Assembly: GCA_027489965.1 (NCBI GenBank)
Contig: JAIXZA010000111.1
Location: forward strand, 1 to 39,126
Length of the DNA: 39,126 bases
Direction of reading: 5' to 3'
Source of the DNA: Verrucomicrobiaceae bacterium
GTDB taxonomy: Bacteria > Verrucomicrobiota > Verrucomicrobiia > Verrucomicrobiales > Verrucomicrobiaceae
In this document: positions 30,821-38,997 of the stretch, in pieces
Layout of the letters: each line of letters begins with the position of its first letter
How positions within the stretch are numbered: the stretch's first letter is position 1
Notes under the pieces: generated by a model
What the model was told of the DNA's origin: nothing
What the model saw: only the letters and a program-made list of their open reading frames with translations
Database searches by the model: none
Position numbers and translations under genes: made by a program

Positions 30821-31036
30821 ATGACTTGGAATGATTGCCTTGCCCTTGGCGCTACGCGCCTTTCCGCCATCCTCGGATGCCCGGTGACGACCGCCCATTC
30901 TTGGATTCGTCGAAGCGGACCTCCTGAGTGGCAGAAAGCGATTTACCTTGCATTCGTCGCTGCGGAGGTTGGGAGAGAAAGCAAGAAGACCCGCAAAGCC
31001 GATAAGGGGCAAGAAGCGGGAAAACGGAAGTCTTAG
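30821..31036 (+). CDS. Cro-like helix-turn-helix regulator (71 aa)
   Basis: Contains ATRLSAILGCPVTTAHSWIR, a helix-turn-helix of the Cro/CI-like type ('...la..Lgvs...v..W...g.P'), followed by PEWQKAIYLA and a basic tail. It is the only rightward gene in the late block and is divergent from the accessory module across two matching operators, so it very likely represses that module and possibly itself. The start codon directly follows GGGGG, so the ribosome-binding spacing is poor. Confidence 0.78.
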   Translation: MTWNDCLALGATRLSAILGCPVTTAHSWIRRSGPPEWQKAIYLAFVAAEVGRESKKTRKADKGQEAGKRKS

Positions 31037-31064
31037 AGATGAGCGCATCGTCGCGAGGAATTGC

Positions 31065-31889
31065 TCACTCAATCATGCGGCGGAACTTCACGAGAGCGGC
31101 GGACATGTCCTTTGCCGTGCCGTGCGTGAAACCTCTCCGCGCGGCTTCCGAGCCGCTGAACCATTGGCCCTCCATGTCCGCGTCCTCGATGCCGGTGCGG
31201 TATTTTTTCACTCGCGCGCGGAAGGCGGCTCCGGCGGAGTCTGCGAGGCTTTGCAGGTAGGCTGCCTGGGCTTCGCTGAGACCGTCTTCGCCAAGGCCCT
31301 TGAGTTCTCCGGAGCGGAAGACACGAGACTCGATTCCAAGATTTGCCCAGTATTTTGAGTCGTCGAGATAGGCGATGTAACTGCCGACGCATCCGACCGC
31401 TGCGGCGTAAGGTCCGGCAAGGATGGCTTGGCACGAGGCGATGGCTTCGTAGCTTGTAGAGCAGGCGTCGCAGCCGTCTGCGACCCATCCGAAGACGGGC
31501 TTTTTCTTTTGCGCGATCTCGACGGCATCAAACATTTTGTCGCCCGCGATGGAGAGCCCGCCGGGGCTGTCGACATCGAGGACGATGACCGCGACGTTCG
31601 GATCGGCGACGGCTTGATCGATCTCCTCGACGATGTCGTTGGCGTCCGTGAGATTGAGTCCATATTCTTTGATCCAATCGGGGACGACCATTGAAACCAG
31701 CCCGCGAATCGGGATCACTGCGACGTCACCGACGACCTGCATCTTTGGAAGAGGGTCGCCGAAGACGTCCTCCGCTGGGCGGTCTGAGCGGACCAGGAGC
31801 CCGGCGATGTGGGAGAGCAGGGTGCGTCCACGGAGCTTGTCGATGTTCCATGGGCTTGAGAGAAGTTTGTCGAGGTATTGAGATTTCAT
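31065..31889 (-). CDS. S49 (SppA-like) head maturation protease (274 aa)
   Basis: The S49 fold is recognised from VIPIRGLVS, VLDVDSPGG (about 104-111) and the active-site segment ACSTSY with nucleophile Ser144 and general-base Lys197 in GELKGLGED. This Ser-Lys pair is the S49 signature, as in lambda gpC and other phage prohead proteases. Placed downstream of the portal gene, it should cut scaffold, coat extension or portal during head assembly. The scaffold is a separate gene 2.5 kb further on, beyond the accessory module. Confidence 0.92.
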   Translation of the reverse strand: MKSQYLDKLLSSPWNIDKLRGRTLLSHIAGLLVRSDRPAEDVFGDPLPKMQVVGDVAVIPIRGLVSMVVPDWIKEYGLNLTDANDIVEEIDQAVADPNVAVIVLDVDSPGGLSIAGDKMFDAVEIAQKKKPVFGWVADGCDACSTSYEAIASCQAILAGPYAAAVGCVGSYIAYLDDSKYWANLGIESRVFRSGELKGLGEDGLSEAQAAYLQSLADSAGAAFRARVKKYRTGIEDADMEGQWFSGSEAARRGFTHGTAKDMSAALVKFRRMIE

Positions 31890-31907
31890 AATTGAATAAA
31901 CACGCGT

Positions 31908-33446
31908 TTATTGGGCTGGGGCTGGCGGAGGTTCGGCGTTGATTGGCATGGTCGAACCGGTGGGCGGGCGGAAGATGTCGGTGATCGGGAGCGGGGTGGC
32001 GTTGAGTTCGGCGGCGATCTCGGCATTCCGCGCCCGGCGGCGGTAGGCCTCGCGGATAATCTGATCCTCCATCTCCTCGTCGTCTTCCCCGTAGATCATG
32101 CCGACGTAGAGACCCATCGGCATTTTGCCGGTGGCGAGGCGCTCGTCGTAGAGTCGGCCTTCGCTCTTCGGATCAACAGTGATGTCCTTCGGACGAATGA
32201 CGACGTAGGACCACCAATTGTCCGGGATGCCGCCTTGGACGTTATCCAGGTTGCCGGACTTGATGTTCTGCCAGAGCCAGAACGGCCACCACTCCTCGAG
32301 GAGCTGCATGATGAGTTGGAAGTCGCGGACAGTGTTGACCACGCGCTGAACTTTTGCCTGAACGAGACGGACGAGCGTGCCCTGCGTCATTCCCGCATGG
32401 TCAAACACATACTCGGGAGGATAGCCCGTCGTGAGGGCGACATCGTAAAGCAGGGTCTTGATCCAACCGCCGGACTCGCTGGATTTCTGCGACTCGATGA
32501 CCTTGATCGTTTTGCCATTCGTGAGATCGGCGACGTCCACTTCGGAGCCGTCGCTGGCAACGATTTTTTGCATAAAGATTTTCGATCCATCGTCCTGCAC
32601 GACCTCTTCGACTTCGCCGGTGCCCGGGAGGATTTGCGGGCCTTCGGAGGATCCGCTGTCTTTTCGCTCGATGGCGTAAGCGAGGCGCGTGCGAAGAAGC
32701 ACACCGCTCGTCTCGGCGCGCTCAATGTCGTCGATGCTGAATAGCTTGCGAACCACCGGAGCGAGCGTGCTGAGCCCTCGTTGCTGCCCCACGAGGAACG
32801 GATCGTGAAAGTGGATGACGTCGTCGGAACTGGAATCGCTGAATCTGCCGCGATCCTTGTTGTCCACGAAACGCCATTTCATCGCGCGACCGCGCGAGTT
32901 GTTCATGCGGCCCTCAGTCCACTGCGATTGGTCGAGTCGCGTGTCGGCATTCCGGCATTGCCAACTCGGAATAAAGTGCAGCTGTGGACAAAGAGCGCCG
33001 TCACCGGGGCGAAGCTTCTGCGCGAAGAGTTCGCCACGCAGACGAATCTCGCGGCGGATCATATATTGCGCGCTGTAGAAGTTGTTTTCCCCGGCGGAGT
33101 CGAAGGATTTGTGGAACCCGCATTGCTGAGTCCAGAGGCTCTTCACCGCCGCGTTGAACGCACGCGAGGTGGTCCATGGTTTCGGCCAGAGGCCCGTGTC
33201 CACCTCATCGAGAGCGAGGCCATCAATGACGGCGCGCACCGCGCCGATGTGGTTGTAGCACCAGTTTGCTTTTTTCGCGATCTGCTCGCGGGTCCATTCC
33301 GGCATTTGCTCGGCGGGGTCGAGCGTCGGGAACCAGAAGAAGCCGCGATATCCGGAAGACTTCGCGGCTTCAAAAGCGTGAGTGAGCATGCCAGAGCCAG
33401 AGGCTGAGGCGGAACGAATCGGGCGGCCAGAGGTGTCGACAATCAT
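31908..33446 (-). CDS. portal protein (512 aa), lambda gpB-type
   Basis: Shows the features of lambda-B-like portals: an N-terminal region with NHIGAVRAVIDGLAL, a central wing with PQLHFIPSWQC and DDVIHFHDPF, and the stem-type helix AETSGVLLRTRLAYAIERKD. An acidic/Arg-rich helix (DDEEMEDQIIREAYRRRARNAEIA) and a Pro/Ala tail end the protein. ATG 33446 overlaps the upstream stop (ATGA, 33443-33446). It forms the DNA entry ring at one capsid vertex. Confidence 0.88.
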   Translation of the reverse strand: MIVDTSGRPIRSASASGSGMLTHAFEAAKSSGYRGFFWFPTLDPAEQMPEWTREQIAKKANWCYNHIGAVRAVIDGLALDEVDTGLWPKPWTTSRAFNAAVKSLWTQQCGFHKSFDSAGENNFYSAQYMIRREIRLRGELFAQKLRPGDGALCPQLHFIPSWQCRNADTRLDQSQWTEGRMNNSRGRAMKWRFVDNKDRGRFSDSSSDDVIHFHDPFLVGQQRGLSTLAPVVRKLFSIDDIERAETSGVLLRTRLAYAIERKDSGSSEGPQILPGTGEVEEVVQDDGSKIFMQKIVASDGSEVDVADLTNGKTIKVIESQKSSESGGWIKTLLYDVALTTGYPPEYVFDHAGMTQGTLVRLVQAKVQRVVNTVRDFQLIMQLLEEWWPFWLWQNIKSGNLDNVQGGIPDNWWSYVVIRPKDITVDPKSEGRLYDERLATGKMPMGLYVGMIYGEDDEEMEDQIIREAYRRRARNAEIAAELNATPLPITDIFRPPTGSTMPINAEPPPAPAQ

Positions 33447-33775
33447 AGTCCGAGGCGCACGACGGACCCGATGCGCGTGCCTCGAATCGAAGCGGGCAGC
33501 GGGCGGGTGTAAGGGTTAACGTAGGAAGAATCCAACTCGGAGCGCACGGCGTGCAGCGCGCGGACCTTGTGGATTTGGTCGAAATTTTGGACGCCACCGA
33601 AGCCGCCGCCGTCAAGGTTCACGCTCGTGGCCAACACGGGATCCATCGCGGTGGGAGCGACCTTTTGCAGTTCTGCCCACCATTTGTCTGGCGGGTCTCC
33701 TGCGCCTAGCGCCTCCTTTGTCCGGAACAGTGTCCGGTAATGCACCACCGCGTCGATGAAATCAGCTGCTCCCAT
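33443..33775 (-). CDS. small protein upstream of the portal, head-completion candidate (110 aa)
   Basis: Occupies the place of gpW between terminase and portal in lambda-like phages, but is longer (110 versus about 68 residues) and its sequence does not obviously match gpW. The first 60 residues are helical and charged; the rest is beta-prone (GGGFGGVQNFDQIHKVRALHAVRS). A TTTGACA element ends 16 bases upstream. Role inferred from position only. Confidence 0.55.
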   Translation of the reverse strand: MGAADFIDAVVHYRTLFRTKEALGAGDPPDKWWAELQKVAPTAMDPVLATSVNLDGGGFGGVQNFDQIHKVRALHAVRSELDSSYVNPYTRPLPASIRGTRIGSVVRLGL

Positions 33776-33791
33776 TGTGACGGACGGGGAG

Positions 33792-33899
33792 TGTCAAAAG
33801 AGATGGTTGCGGCGGGCGGATTTGAACCACCGACCTCCGGGTTATGAACCCAGCGAGCTACCAGGCTGCTCCACGCCGCGATGAGCGAGGGGTGTCAAA
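33792..33899 (-). repeat. direct repeats TTTGACAC-N-CC bracketing the tRNA gene
   Basis: Minus-strand TTTGACACCCC (33899-33889) and TTTGACACTCC (33798-33788) flank the tRNA gene on either side and differ at one of 11 positions. Both follow a gene end directly. The tRNA cassette of about 100 bp may have entered by duplication of, or recombination between, this element. Confidence 0.65.
33804..33880 (-). tRNA. initiator tRNA-Met (anticodon CAT)
   Basis: A complete 77-base tRNA including an encoded CCA (33806-33804). It has the initiator hallmarks. The first base C1 faces A72, a mismatch. Three G-C pairs (29-31 with 39-41) follow the anticodon loop TTCATAA. The D stem has the purine11-pyrimidine24 pair (A11-U24). 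All other stems pair normally. It resembles bacterial tRNA(fMet) throughout. It is the only tRNA in the window and sits between the large terminase and connector genes, in the same direction as the operon. Confidence 0.95.
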
Positions 33900-35951
33900 T
33901 TACGCCGCGCGGCGGAGCATGTAATCCGTTCCGAGAATGGCCTCCTTGACGGAGTCGCCGTAGTGGTTATTCGAGACTTCGTCATCCCAAATCCAGAAGC
34001 CGCGACGGTCCTGCTTTTGCTTCTCCTGGCACATTTCGAAAACAAATTGAGGGTCGTCTTGAACGTCGGACGGGAACCACAGGCGCTTGCGCATGCGCTT
34101 CAGCCGGTCAAGATAGAGCGCATCTTTCGCTCGCTGATCGTTGTAGTGCAGCTCCGAGAAATTGTAGCCGGGGACGCGGACGTAGGACCAGAGCTTGACG
34201 TTGATCGCCGCAGCGCCGCCGAGACCTTTCGTTGGAACCAGAAAGCCTCGGCTGGCGATGCAAGCGCGATAGACATCTTGCGGGCGATAGCGCGCATCGA
34301 TCCATCCGGAGAGCGCTTTGCAGGCTAGCCCTGTGGAAGGCACGAGCCATGACTTTGTGAGCATGATTTCCCTAATCGCGTCCGGGTCCAACTCCGCGCC
34401 CCAGTCGATTACGGCCGAGTCGCGTAAATTCGGATGCAGGGCGATGACGACCCAGCGCGCGTAGTTGCCTCCGACGTCCGATCCAAGGATAAGGGTAGGG
34501 TGGGATTTCGAGTCCTTCCGGTAAGGATCCCACGGAACAGTGCCGCGAGAATAGGCCGGGCACACCGAATGGATGACGGGCGACTCCGCCCCGCGCAGCG
34601 ATGCCGCCTCGGACAAACGGGCGGCGCTGGCCTCGTCGGAATAAATATTCCTCACGATCTGGCCGGAGGTATTCGGCGCGTCGACGAACCAGAGAGAGCG
34701 ACCAGCGAGGTTCGTTTTGATGTCCGCCGCGACGACCGCGTTGGCTTCCTCAGCCCACGGTTTTCCGCATCGGTGGTTGTAGAACTCTTGAAGCTTCTGG
34801 ATGTTTTCCGAGTGCTTCGACTCGATGTATTCGTTCGCGATCCGGCCCCAGGTCGAGAGCGAATCTTCCGAGTAGAAGTCGCTCATTTGCTGAGACACAA
34901 TGCCGGGAGCCGCGTCAATGACTGTGGGCAGCCAGAGCCCTCGATCAATCATCCATCGCTTGTGATGCTCTTCGATCGGTTGCTGGCAGCTGGCGCATTC
35001 GTAGTAGGTCTCATTCAAAACCCTGAGGCGGTCCCATTTCCCGAGCAGGTTTTTGCAGTGTTCGAAAACGAAGCGGCCCGTTTTCAGCTTGCGCATTTCC
35101 CCGAGAGGCAGGGGGCGGGGCATCTGTGTCCCGTCCTCCAAAGTGAGCAGGTCATTGTAATCGTGAAACGGCACTTCGCGCTCCTCGGGAAAGAACGTGA
35201 GAAACTGCCGGTGATTGCAATGCGGGCACGGGACAAAGAACTCCTCTTGATTGCCGGACTCAAACGCCTGATCAATCGGCCCCCCTTTGAGCTTTGGCTT
35301 GGAAAGGTTCACCTGAAGTCCACCTGTGCTCGTTTTTTTTCTGGATGCCAGATCGCCGAGAATGAATTTGCCGTGCTCTTCCACCTCGTCCGAGAACGTG
35401 AGCGGGGCTTGTTTGTTGGCGAACTTGCCAGACGAAAAGGAACCGTAGAAAAGTAACTCCATTCCCCGCAGCTGAAACTCGAGGATCTTGAGATCATCAG
35501 GGTCTCCGGTGAAAATGGAACGGTCGAGATACTGGAAAGATCGCAGCAATCGACGCGCGATTTTTTTTGCCTCATCGGCGGAGTCGATGGCGTAGATGCA
35601 GTTGCGAGGGCGATAGGTGACGACCCAGCGGATCCCGTTGAGGCACGCTTCCGAGAAACCGGACTGCGAGGATTTTCGGACGTCCACTTCGCTGACGGGA
35701 ACCGGCACCCAGCAGTTCAGCTTCCAACTCCACACCCACATTTGAGGGACGCGAATCAGGTCCTGAATCCGGCGAGTCCACGGAGTCTTGCTCGATCGGT
35801 AGGGCCCAGGCTCCGCCGCGTCCTCGTTTTTGAGCAACACGACTTCATCCGCCCAGTACCAGATCGGCTTGTCTGGCGGAGGCGTGAAGGCTCGGCTAAT
35901 CGCAGCGGCGACGAGCGAACGGTTCCAATCAATGTCAAGCGCGCATCTCAT
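33900..35951 (-). CDS. large terminase subunit (683 aa), lambda gpA-type
   Basis: A packaging ATPase-nuclease. A deviant Walker A-like RKSSQSGFSE lies at 92-101, the Walker B-like FSDEVEE at 186-192, and an inserted zinc-binding region with CPHCNHRQF and later CASCQQPI (about 242 and 333), characteristic of the gpA family. The C-terminal half contains the nuclease core (LILGSDVGG). It works with the small subunit encoded immediately upstream and overlapping by 17 bases. Family membership suggests cos packaging. Confidence 0.93.
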   Translation of the reverse strand: MRCALDIDWNRSLVAAAISRAFTPPPDKPIWYWADEVVLLKNEDAAEPGPYRSSKTPWTRRIQDLIRVPQMWVWSWKLNCWVPVPVSEVDVRKSSQSGFSEACLNGIRWVVTYRPRNCIYAIDSADEAKKIARRLLRSFQYLDRSIFTGDPDDLKILEFQLRGMELLFYGSFSSGKFANKQAPLTFSDEVEEHGKFILGDLASRKKTSTGGLQVNLSKPKLKGGPIDQAFESGNQEEFFVPCPHCNHRQFLTFFPEEREVPFHDYNDLLTLEDGTQMPRPLPLGEMRKLKTGRFVFEHCKNLLGKWDRLRVLNETYYECASCQQPIEEHHKRWMIDRGLWLPTVIDAAPGIVSQQMSDFYSEDSLSTWGRIANEYIESKHSENIQKLQEFYNHRCGKPWAEEANAVVAADIKTNLAGRSLWFVDAPNTSGQIVRNIYSDEASAARLSEAASLRGAESPVIHSVCPAYSRGTVPWDPYRKDSKSHPTLILGSDVGGNYARWVVIALHPNLRDSAVIDWGAELDPDAIREIMLTKSWLVPSTGLACKALSGWIDARYRPQDVYRACIASRGFLVPTKGLGGAAAINVKLWSYVRVPGYNFSELHYNDQRAKDALYLDRLKRMRKRLWFPSDVQDDPQFVFEMCQEKQKQDRRGFWIWDDEVSNNHYGDSVKEAILGTDYMLRRAA

Positions 35952-37002
35952 GCATTAGGTCCGTTGTGCTCAAAGTGTCGAGACGGCAGAGCATTCGCTC
36001 CTCCGTCGCCCTAGCCCGATCGATCGCGGTCGCCACCTCGATCCGCTGTTCCGCCGACAATGAAGAGCAGCTTTCCAACACGCGGCGGGTCATCGCATCG
36101 CGGCTTTGCCGGAGGAGTTCCGCCGCGCCGGCCAGTTCGCGCTCGACGTCTACGCGGAGCAGAAATTGGCCGCGCTTTCTCATGCGTTCAACGGCTCGGC
36201 TTTCGATTTTATCAATCGTCTCCGTGAGTCGAAAATATTTTGTCTCGAGCGAGGTCGCGTCGTTGCCCGCGAGCAACGCTTCCCGAAGCTGGCTAAACTT
36301 CGCAACCTGAAGCTGCTTGAGCTCGTGGAGGCGGTCACCTTCTTCAGGATCAAATTCGCGGATGTCGATTTTTTGTCCTGATGGCAGGGGCGGGACGGCG
36401 GGCGGCCCGGCGGGATCAGAGGCGACGGGTAATGTCGGCTCCCGGGGTTGCTCAATCTCAGGCTCAGCGGGAAGCGCCTTGCTCGCTGAAACTGCGGCGG
36501 CCTCAATCTCAGCGGGCACTCGCCACTTCATGTTTCGCCCCCACCAATCGAGCATTTTCACAGGATCATTCAAAGGGCACGGGTCGCCGTTTTCTTCGCC
36601 GCGCGTGATCCAGCATCGGATCGTGCGCCAGTTTTTTTTGTAGATTTCCTGATACAGCGTTTCGTCAGCTTTGGTGAGTTTCGGCTTCCACTCCGCTTTT
36701 GATTCTTCCGGTTCCAAAACAGGAGGCTGCTCCACCGGTGGATGCACCGTGGCAAAACCGGGATGGGTGGCGCGCACCTCCTCCCACTGGGAAGGTTTCA
36801 GTTCGTGCCCGTCGCAGTATTTTTGGAGCAACGACAACGCTCGTTGCTGGGCCGCCATCTCGGGAGTGAGCGCGATGCCCTCCATGGTTTTCCGATGAGG
36901 CGCGGCCAGCTTGCTGCCGTCGCTGACTTCCTTGATGGCATTGCGAAGATCGGCGGCGAGGACTTTTCGCGCGAGGTCGGGAGATACTTGCGGGTCCATC
37001 AT
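35935..37002 (-). CDS. small terminase subunit candidate with DNA-binding domain (355 aa)
   Basis: Precedes the large terminase and overlaps it. A segment in the middle (ETLYQEIYKKNWRTIRCWITRGEENGDPCPL...) looks like an HTH of the kind used by small terminases to bind cos or pac DNA. A Pro-rich linker (about 185-215) leads to a long helical C-terminal region (LHELKQLQVAKFSQLREALL...) suited to oligomerisation and contact with the large subunit. At 355 residues it is roughly twice the usual length. ATG 37002 overlaps the upstream stop (ATGA). Confidence 0.75.
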   Translation of the reverse strand: MMDPQVSPDLARKVLAADLRNAIKEVSDGSKLAAPHRKTMEGIALTPEMAAQQRALSLLQKYCDGHELKPSQWEEVRATHPGFATVHPPVEQPPVLEPEESKAEWKPKLTKADETLYQEIYKKNWRTIRCWITRGEENGDPCPLNDPVKMLDWWGRNMKWRVPAEIEAAAVSASKALPAEPEIEQPREPTLPVASDPAGPPAVPPLPSGQKIDIREFDPEEGDRLHELKQLQVAKFSQLREALLAGNDATSLETKYFRLTETIDKIESRAVERMRKRGQFLLRVDVERELAGAAELLRQSRDAMTRRVLESCSSLSAEQRIEVATAIDRARATEERMLCRLDTLSTTDLMHEMRA

Positions 37003-37658
37003 GCCAGATCCTCAATCCACCCAACGTGGAAGGCGCGGGTCTCGGCGTCGTCCGTGATGAGGATTTGTTCGATGTTGTCGCTCGATCTGAGATTCGCGCT
37101 GCCTTCGATGACGTAGTTCCGCCCGCTGCGAGTTGCCATGCAGATGACTTTTGCGTGACACCTGGTCACGATCATTCGGGCTCGGCCTTTGAGCCGGTTT
37201 TCGACGGCAAGAAAAACCGTCGCTTTGTCCACTTGCTGGAAGTAGTGGCTGACCACGAGCGTCAGCGAATCCACGGAGCCCGATTCCACAAGAGCGGCCA
37301 GCGTATCGGCATTTGCCAAGCTCAGACCTAGAGTGGCGATGTGCATCTGACTGACTCCTCCGCCTTTTGCCACAAGCAATGGGATCAGATCGCAGAGCAC
37401 AAAATCTCCGCGCAGCAAAATGTGGCAGCGATCGTTTGGCTCGGCAGGTAAATGATCGAGAACGCACAGCGCGTTCTCGGGCTTGATGAGCGATTTGATG
37501 CCTCTGCGTTTTTTTGCCTGTTCCGCTTTTGCTTTTTTAACGTGGAAGCGATTGCTTGCCAGTGCGAATTGCGGCTCGGCGCGCGGCTGGTCTAGCCAGG
37601 CCGCTGCGGCTTCGATGTCCGTCTCGAGTGGGATGCGCTCAATATCAGCAGGATTCAT
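36999..37658 (-). CDS. PLD-like protein upstream of the terminase (219 aa)
   Basis: The C-terminal part has H168-x-K170 followed by ...YVIEGSANLRSSDNIEQ, the half-motif of phospholipase D-superfamily enzymes (HxK...GSxN). Only one such half-motif is visible, so a dimer would be needed, as in PLD-type nucleases. Basic linkers (about 41-58) fit DNA binding. It is co-encoded with terminase and could act on DNA ends during packaging. A nuclease is likelier than a lipase; this is inference. Confidence 0.65.
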   Translation of the reverse strand: MNPADIERIPLETDIEAAAAWLDQPRAEPQFALASNRFHVKKAKAEQAKKRRGIKSLIKPENALCVLDHLPAEPNDRCHILLRGDFVLCDLIPLLVAKGGGVSQMHIATLGLSLANADTLAALVESGSVDSLTLVVSHYFQQVDKATVFLAVENRLKGRARMIVTRCHAKVICMATRSGRNYVIEGSANLRSSDNIEQILITDDAETRAFHVGWIEDLA

Positions 37659-38997
37659 GGCTGACCTTCTCGACCTTCAGTCCGGCGAGCGTCATGCGTT
37701 CCAAAATGACCGCGCAAAATTTCGGATCAATTTCCGTCGCCGCTCCACGCCGCCCTGTTTGCTCTGCCGCGATCAGCGTGGTGCCGGATCCGCCGAAGGG
37801 TTCGACGATGAGATCGCCGCGCTGACTCGAATTCCAAATCTGACGAGCGACAAGGGGAAGAGGTTTGATGGTGGGATGCAGGTCTCCCGTTCCTCGGGCT
37901 TCCCGCACGACCGTTGTTTGACGGTCATTTCTGAGCTGCCGCGCATGGGCGAGCAGTTCCTCTTTGCTCATTTTTTCGAGACGTGGCTCGTCATCGATCA
38001 CTGTCGATTGAGAAAATCCTCCTTGCCAGTAGTGCGCCGCGCCCGGCTTCCATCCGTAAAGGATCGGCTCGTGCTGCCACTGGTAGTCCTGGCGACCGAG
38101 GGTGAAAGAGTTTTTAACCCACACGAGGCACTGAGTCACATTCAGCCCGGCGTCCATCAATGCTTTGCGGACCGCAAGTCCGGAGCTTTCAGCGTGGGCT
38201 ACGTAAAATGCCGCGCCGGGTTTCAGGCGCTCGGCGACGGATGAAAACGCACCGTTGAGCAAAGCGACGTAGGCCTCCGGGCTTAGGTCGTCGTTTTGCA
38301 TTGTGCTGGACTCCACGGCGGCTCCGGACTCTCGATCGATTCGCCGGGCGTCGTAGGCGACGTTGTATGGCGGGTCGGTCCAGAGCATGTCCGCCTTCTC
38401 ACTTCCGAGAAGGCGAGCCCAGTTTTCGGGACGGGTGCAATCTGCGCACAAGAGAATTTGTGAGCCGGCCCGGAAAAGATCACCCGGAGCGACGTTCCAT
38501 TTTTTTGCGAGGTCATCTGCCGCCGAGACGATTTCGACGACGGTGTGAGTGTCGTCCTCTACGGACGGCCCCTCGATCAGGGCCGCGAGGTCTTTCTCGC
38601 TCCACCCCGCCAGCCCGGCGGACAGACCGGCTTTATTGATTTCCTCCGCAAGAGAGGCGAGGAGCGATTCCTCCCATTCTCCCAACAATTGATTTGCTGC
38701 AACAAGTCGTGCGAGGTGAGTGGCGTCGTCGTAGTCCACGACCGAAACGTCAGCGTGCGTGAATCCTGAAGCGGTCAGGACCTTGTGGCGGAAATGACCG
38801 GAAACCAGAAAGCCGTTGCGTTGATTCCAAACCAACGGATCAAAATAATCGTGCCCCAAGCTGGCACGGAGCGCCTCCCATTCCGGGCTGCCCGGTTTGG
38901 CATGCACCCTCGGATTGCGAGGGTGCGGGTTCAGATCCGAGAGAAGCTTCCGTTCGATCCGGAGAGATGCGATCTTTTGGCTTTGCGCTGGTTCCAC
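37645..38997 (-). CDS. ParB-domain DNA methyltransferase (N6-adenine or N4-cytosine, 450 aa)
   Basis: The N-terminal ParB-like domain (about 15-105: LSDLNPHPRNPR, VSGHFRHKVL) is followed by a beta-class methyltransferase with the catalytic DPPY at 208-211 and the SAM-binding PFGGSGTT at about 400-407. DPPY is more usual for N6-adenine. ParB-fused methyltransferases are common in phages and protect the genome. The start is GTG at 38997; no closer ATG fits. It is the first late gene and follows a TTTGACA element (13-base gap). Confidence 0.9.
   Translation of the reverse strand: MEPAQSQKIASLRIERKLLSDLNPHPRNPRVHAKPGSPEWEALRASLGHDYFDPLVWNQRNGFLVSGHFRHKVLTASGFTHADVSVVDYDDATHLARLVAANQLLGEWEESLLASLAEEINKAGLSAGLAGWSEKDLAALIEGPSVEDDTHTVVEIVSAADDLAKKWNVAPGDLFRAGSQILLCADCTRPENWARLLGSEKADMLWTDPPYNVAYDARRIDRESGAAVESSTMQNDDLSPEAYVALLNGAFSSVAERLKPGAAFYVAHAESSGLAVRKALMDAGLNVTQCLVWVKNSFTLGRQDYQWQHEPILYGWKPGAAHYWQGGFSQSTVIDDEPRLEKMSKEELLAHARQLRNDRQTTVVREARGTGDLHPTIKPLPLVARQIWNSSQRGDLIVEPFGGSGTTLIAAEQTGRRGAATEIDPKFCAVILERMTLAGLKVEKVSHESC

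Noticed and set aside
34434..35456. A 340-residue plus-strand ORF opposite the large terminase
   Set aside because: Shadow frame of the terminase with no known domain.
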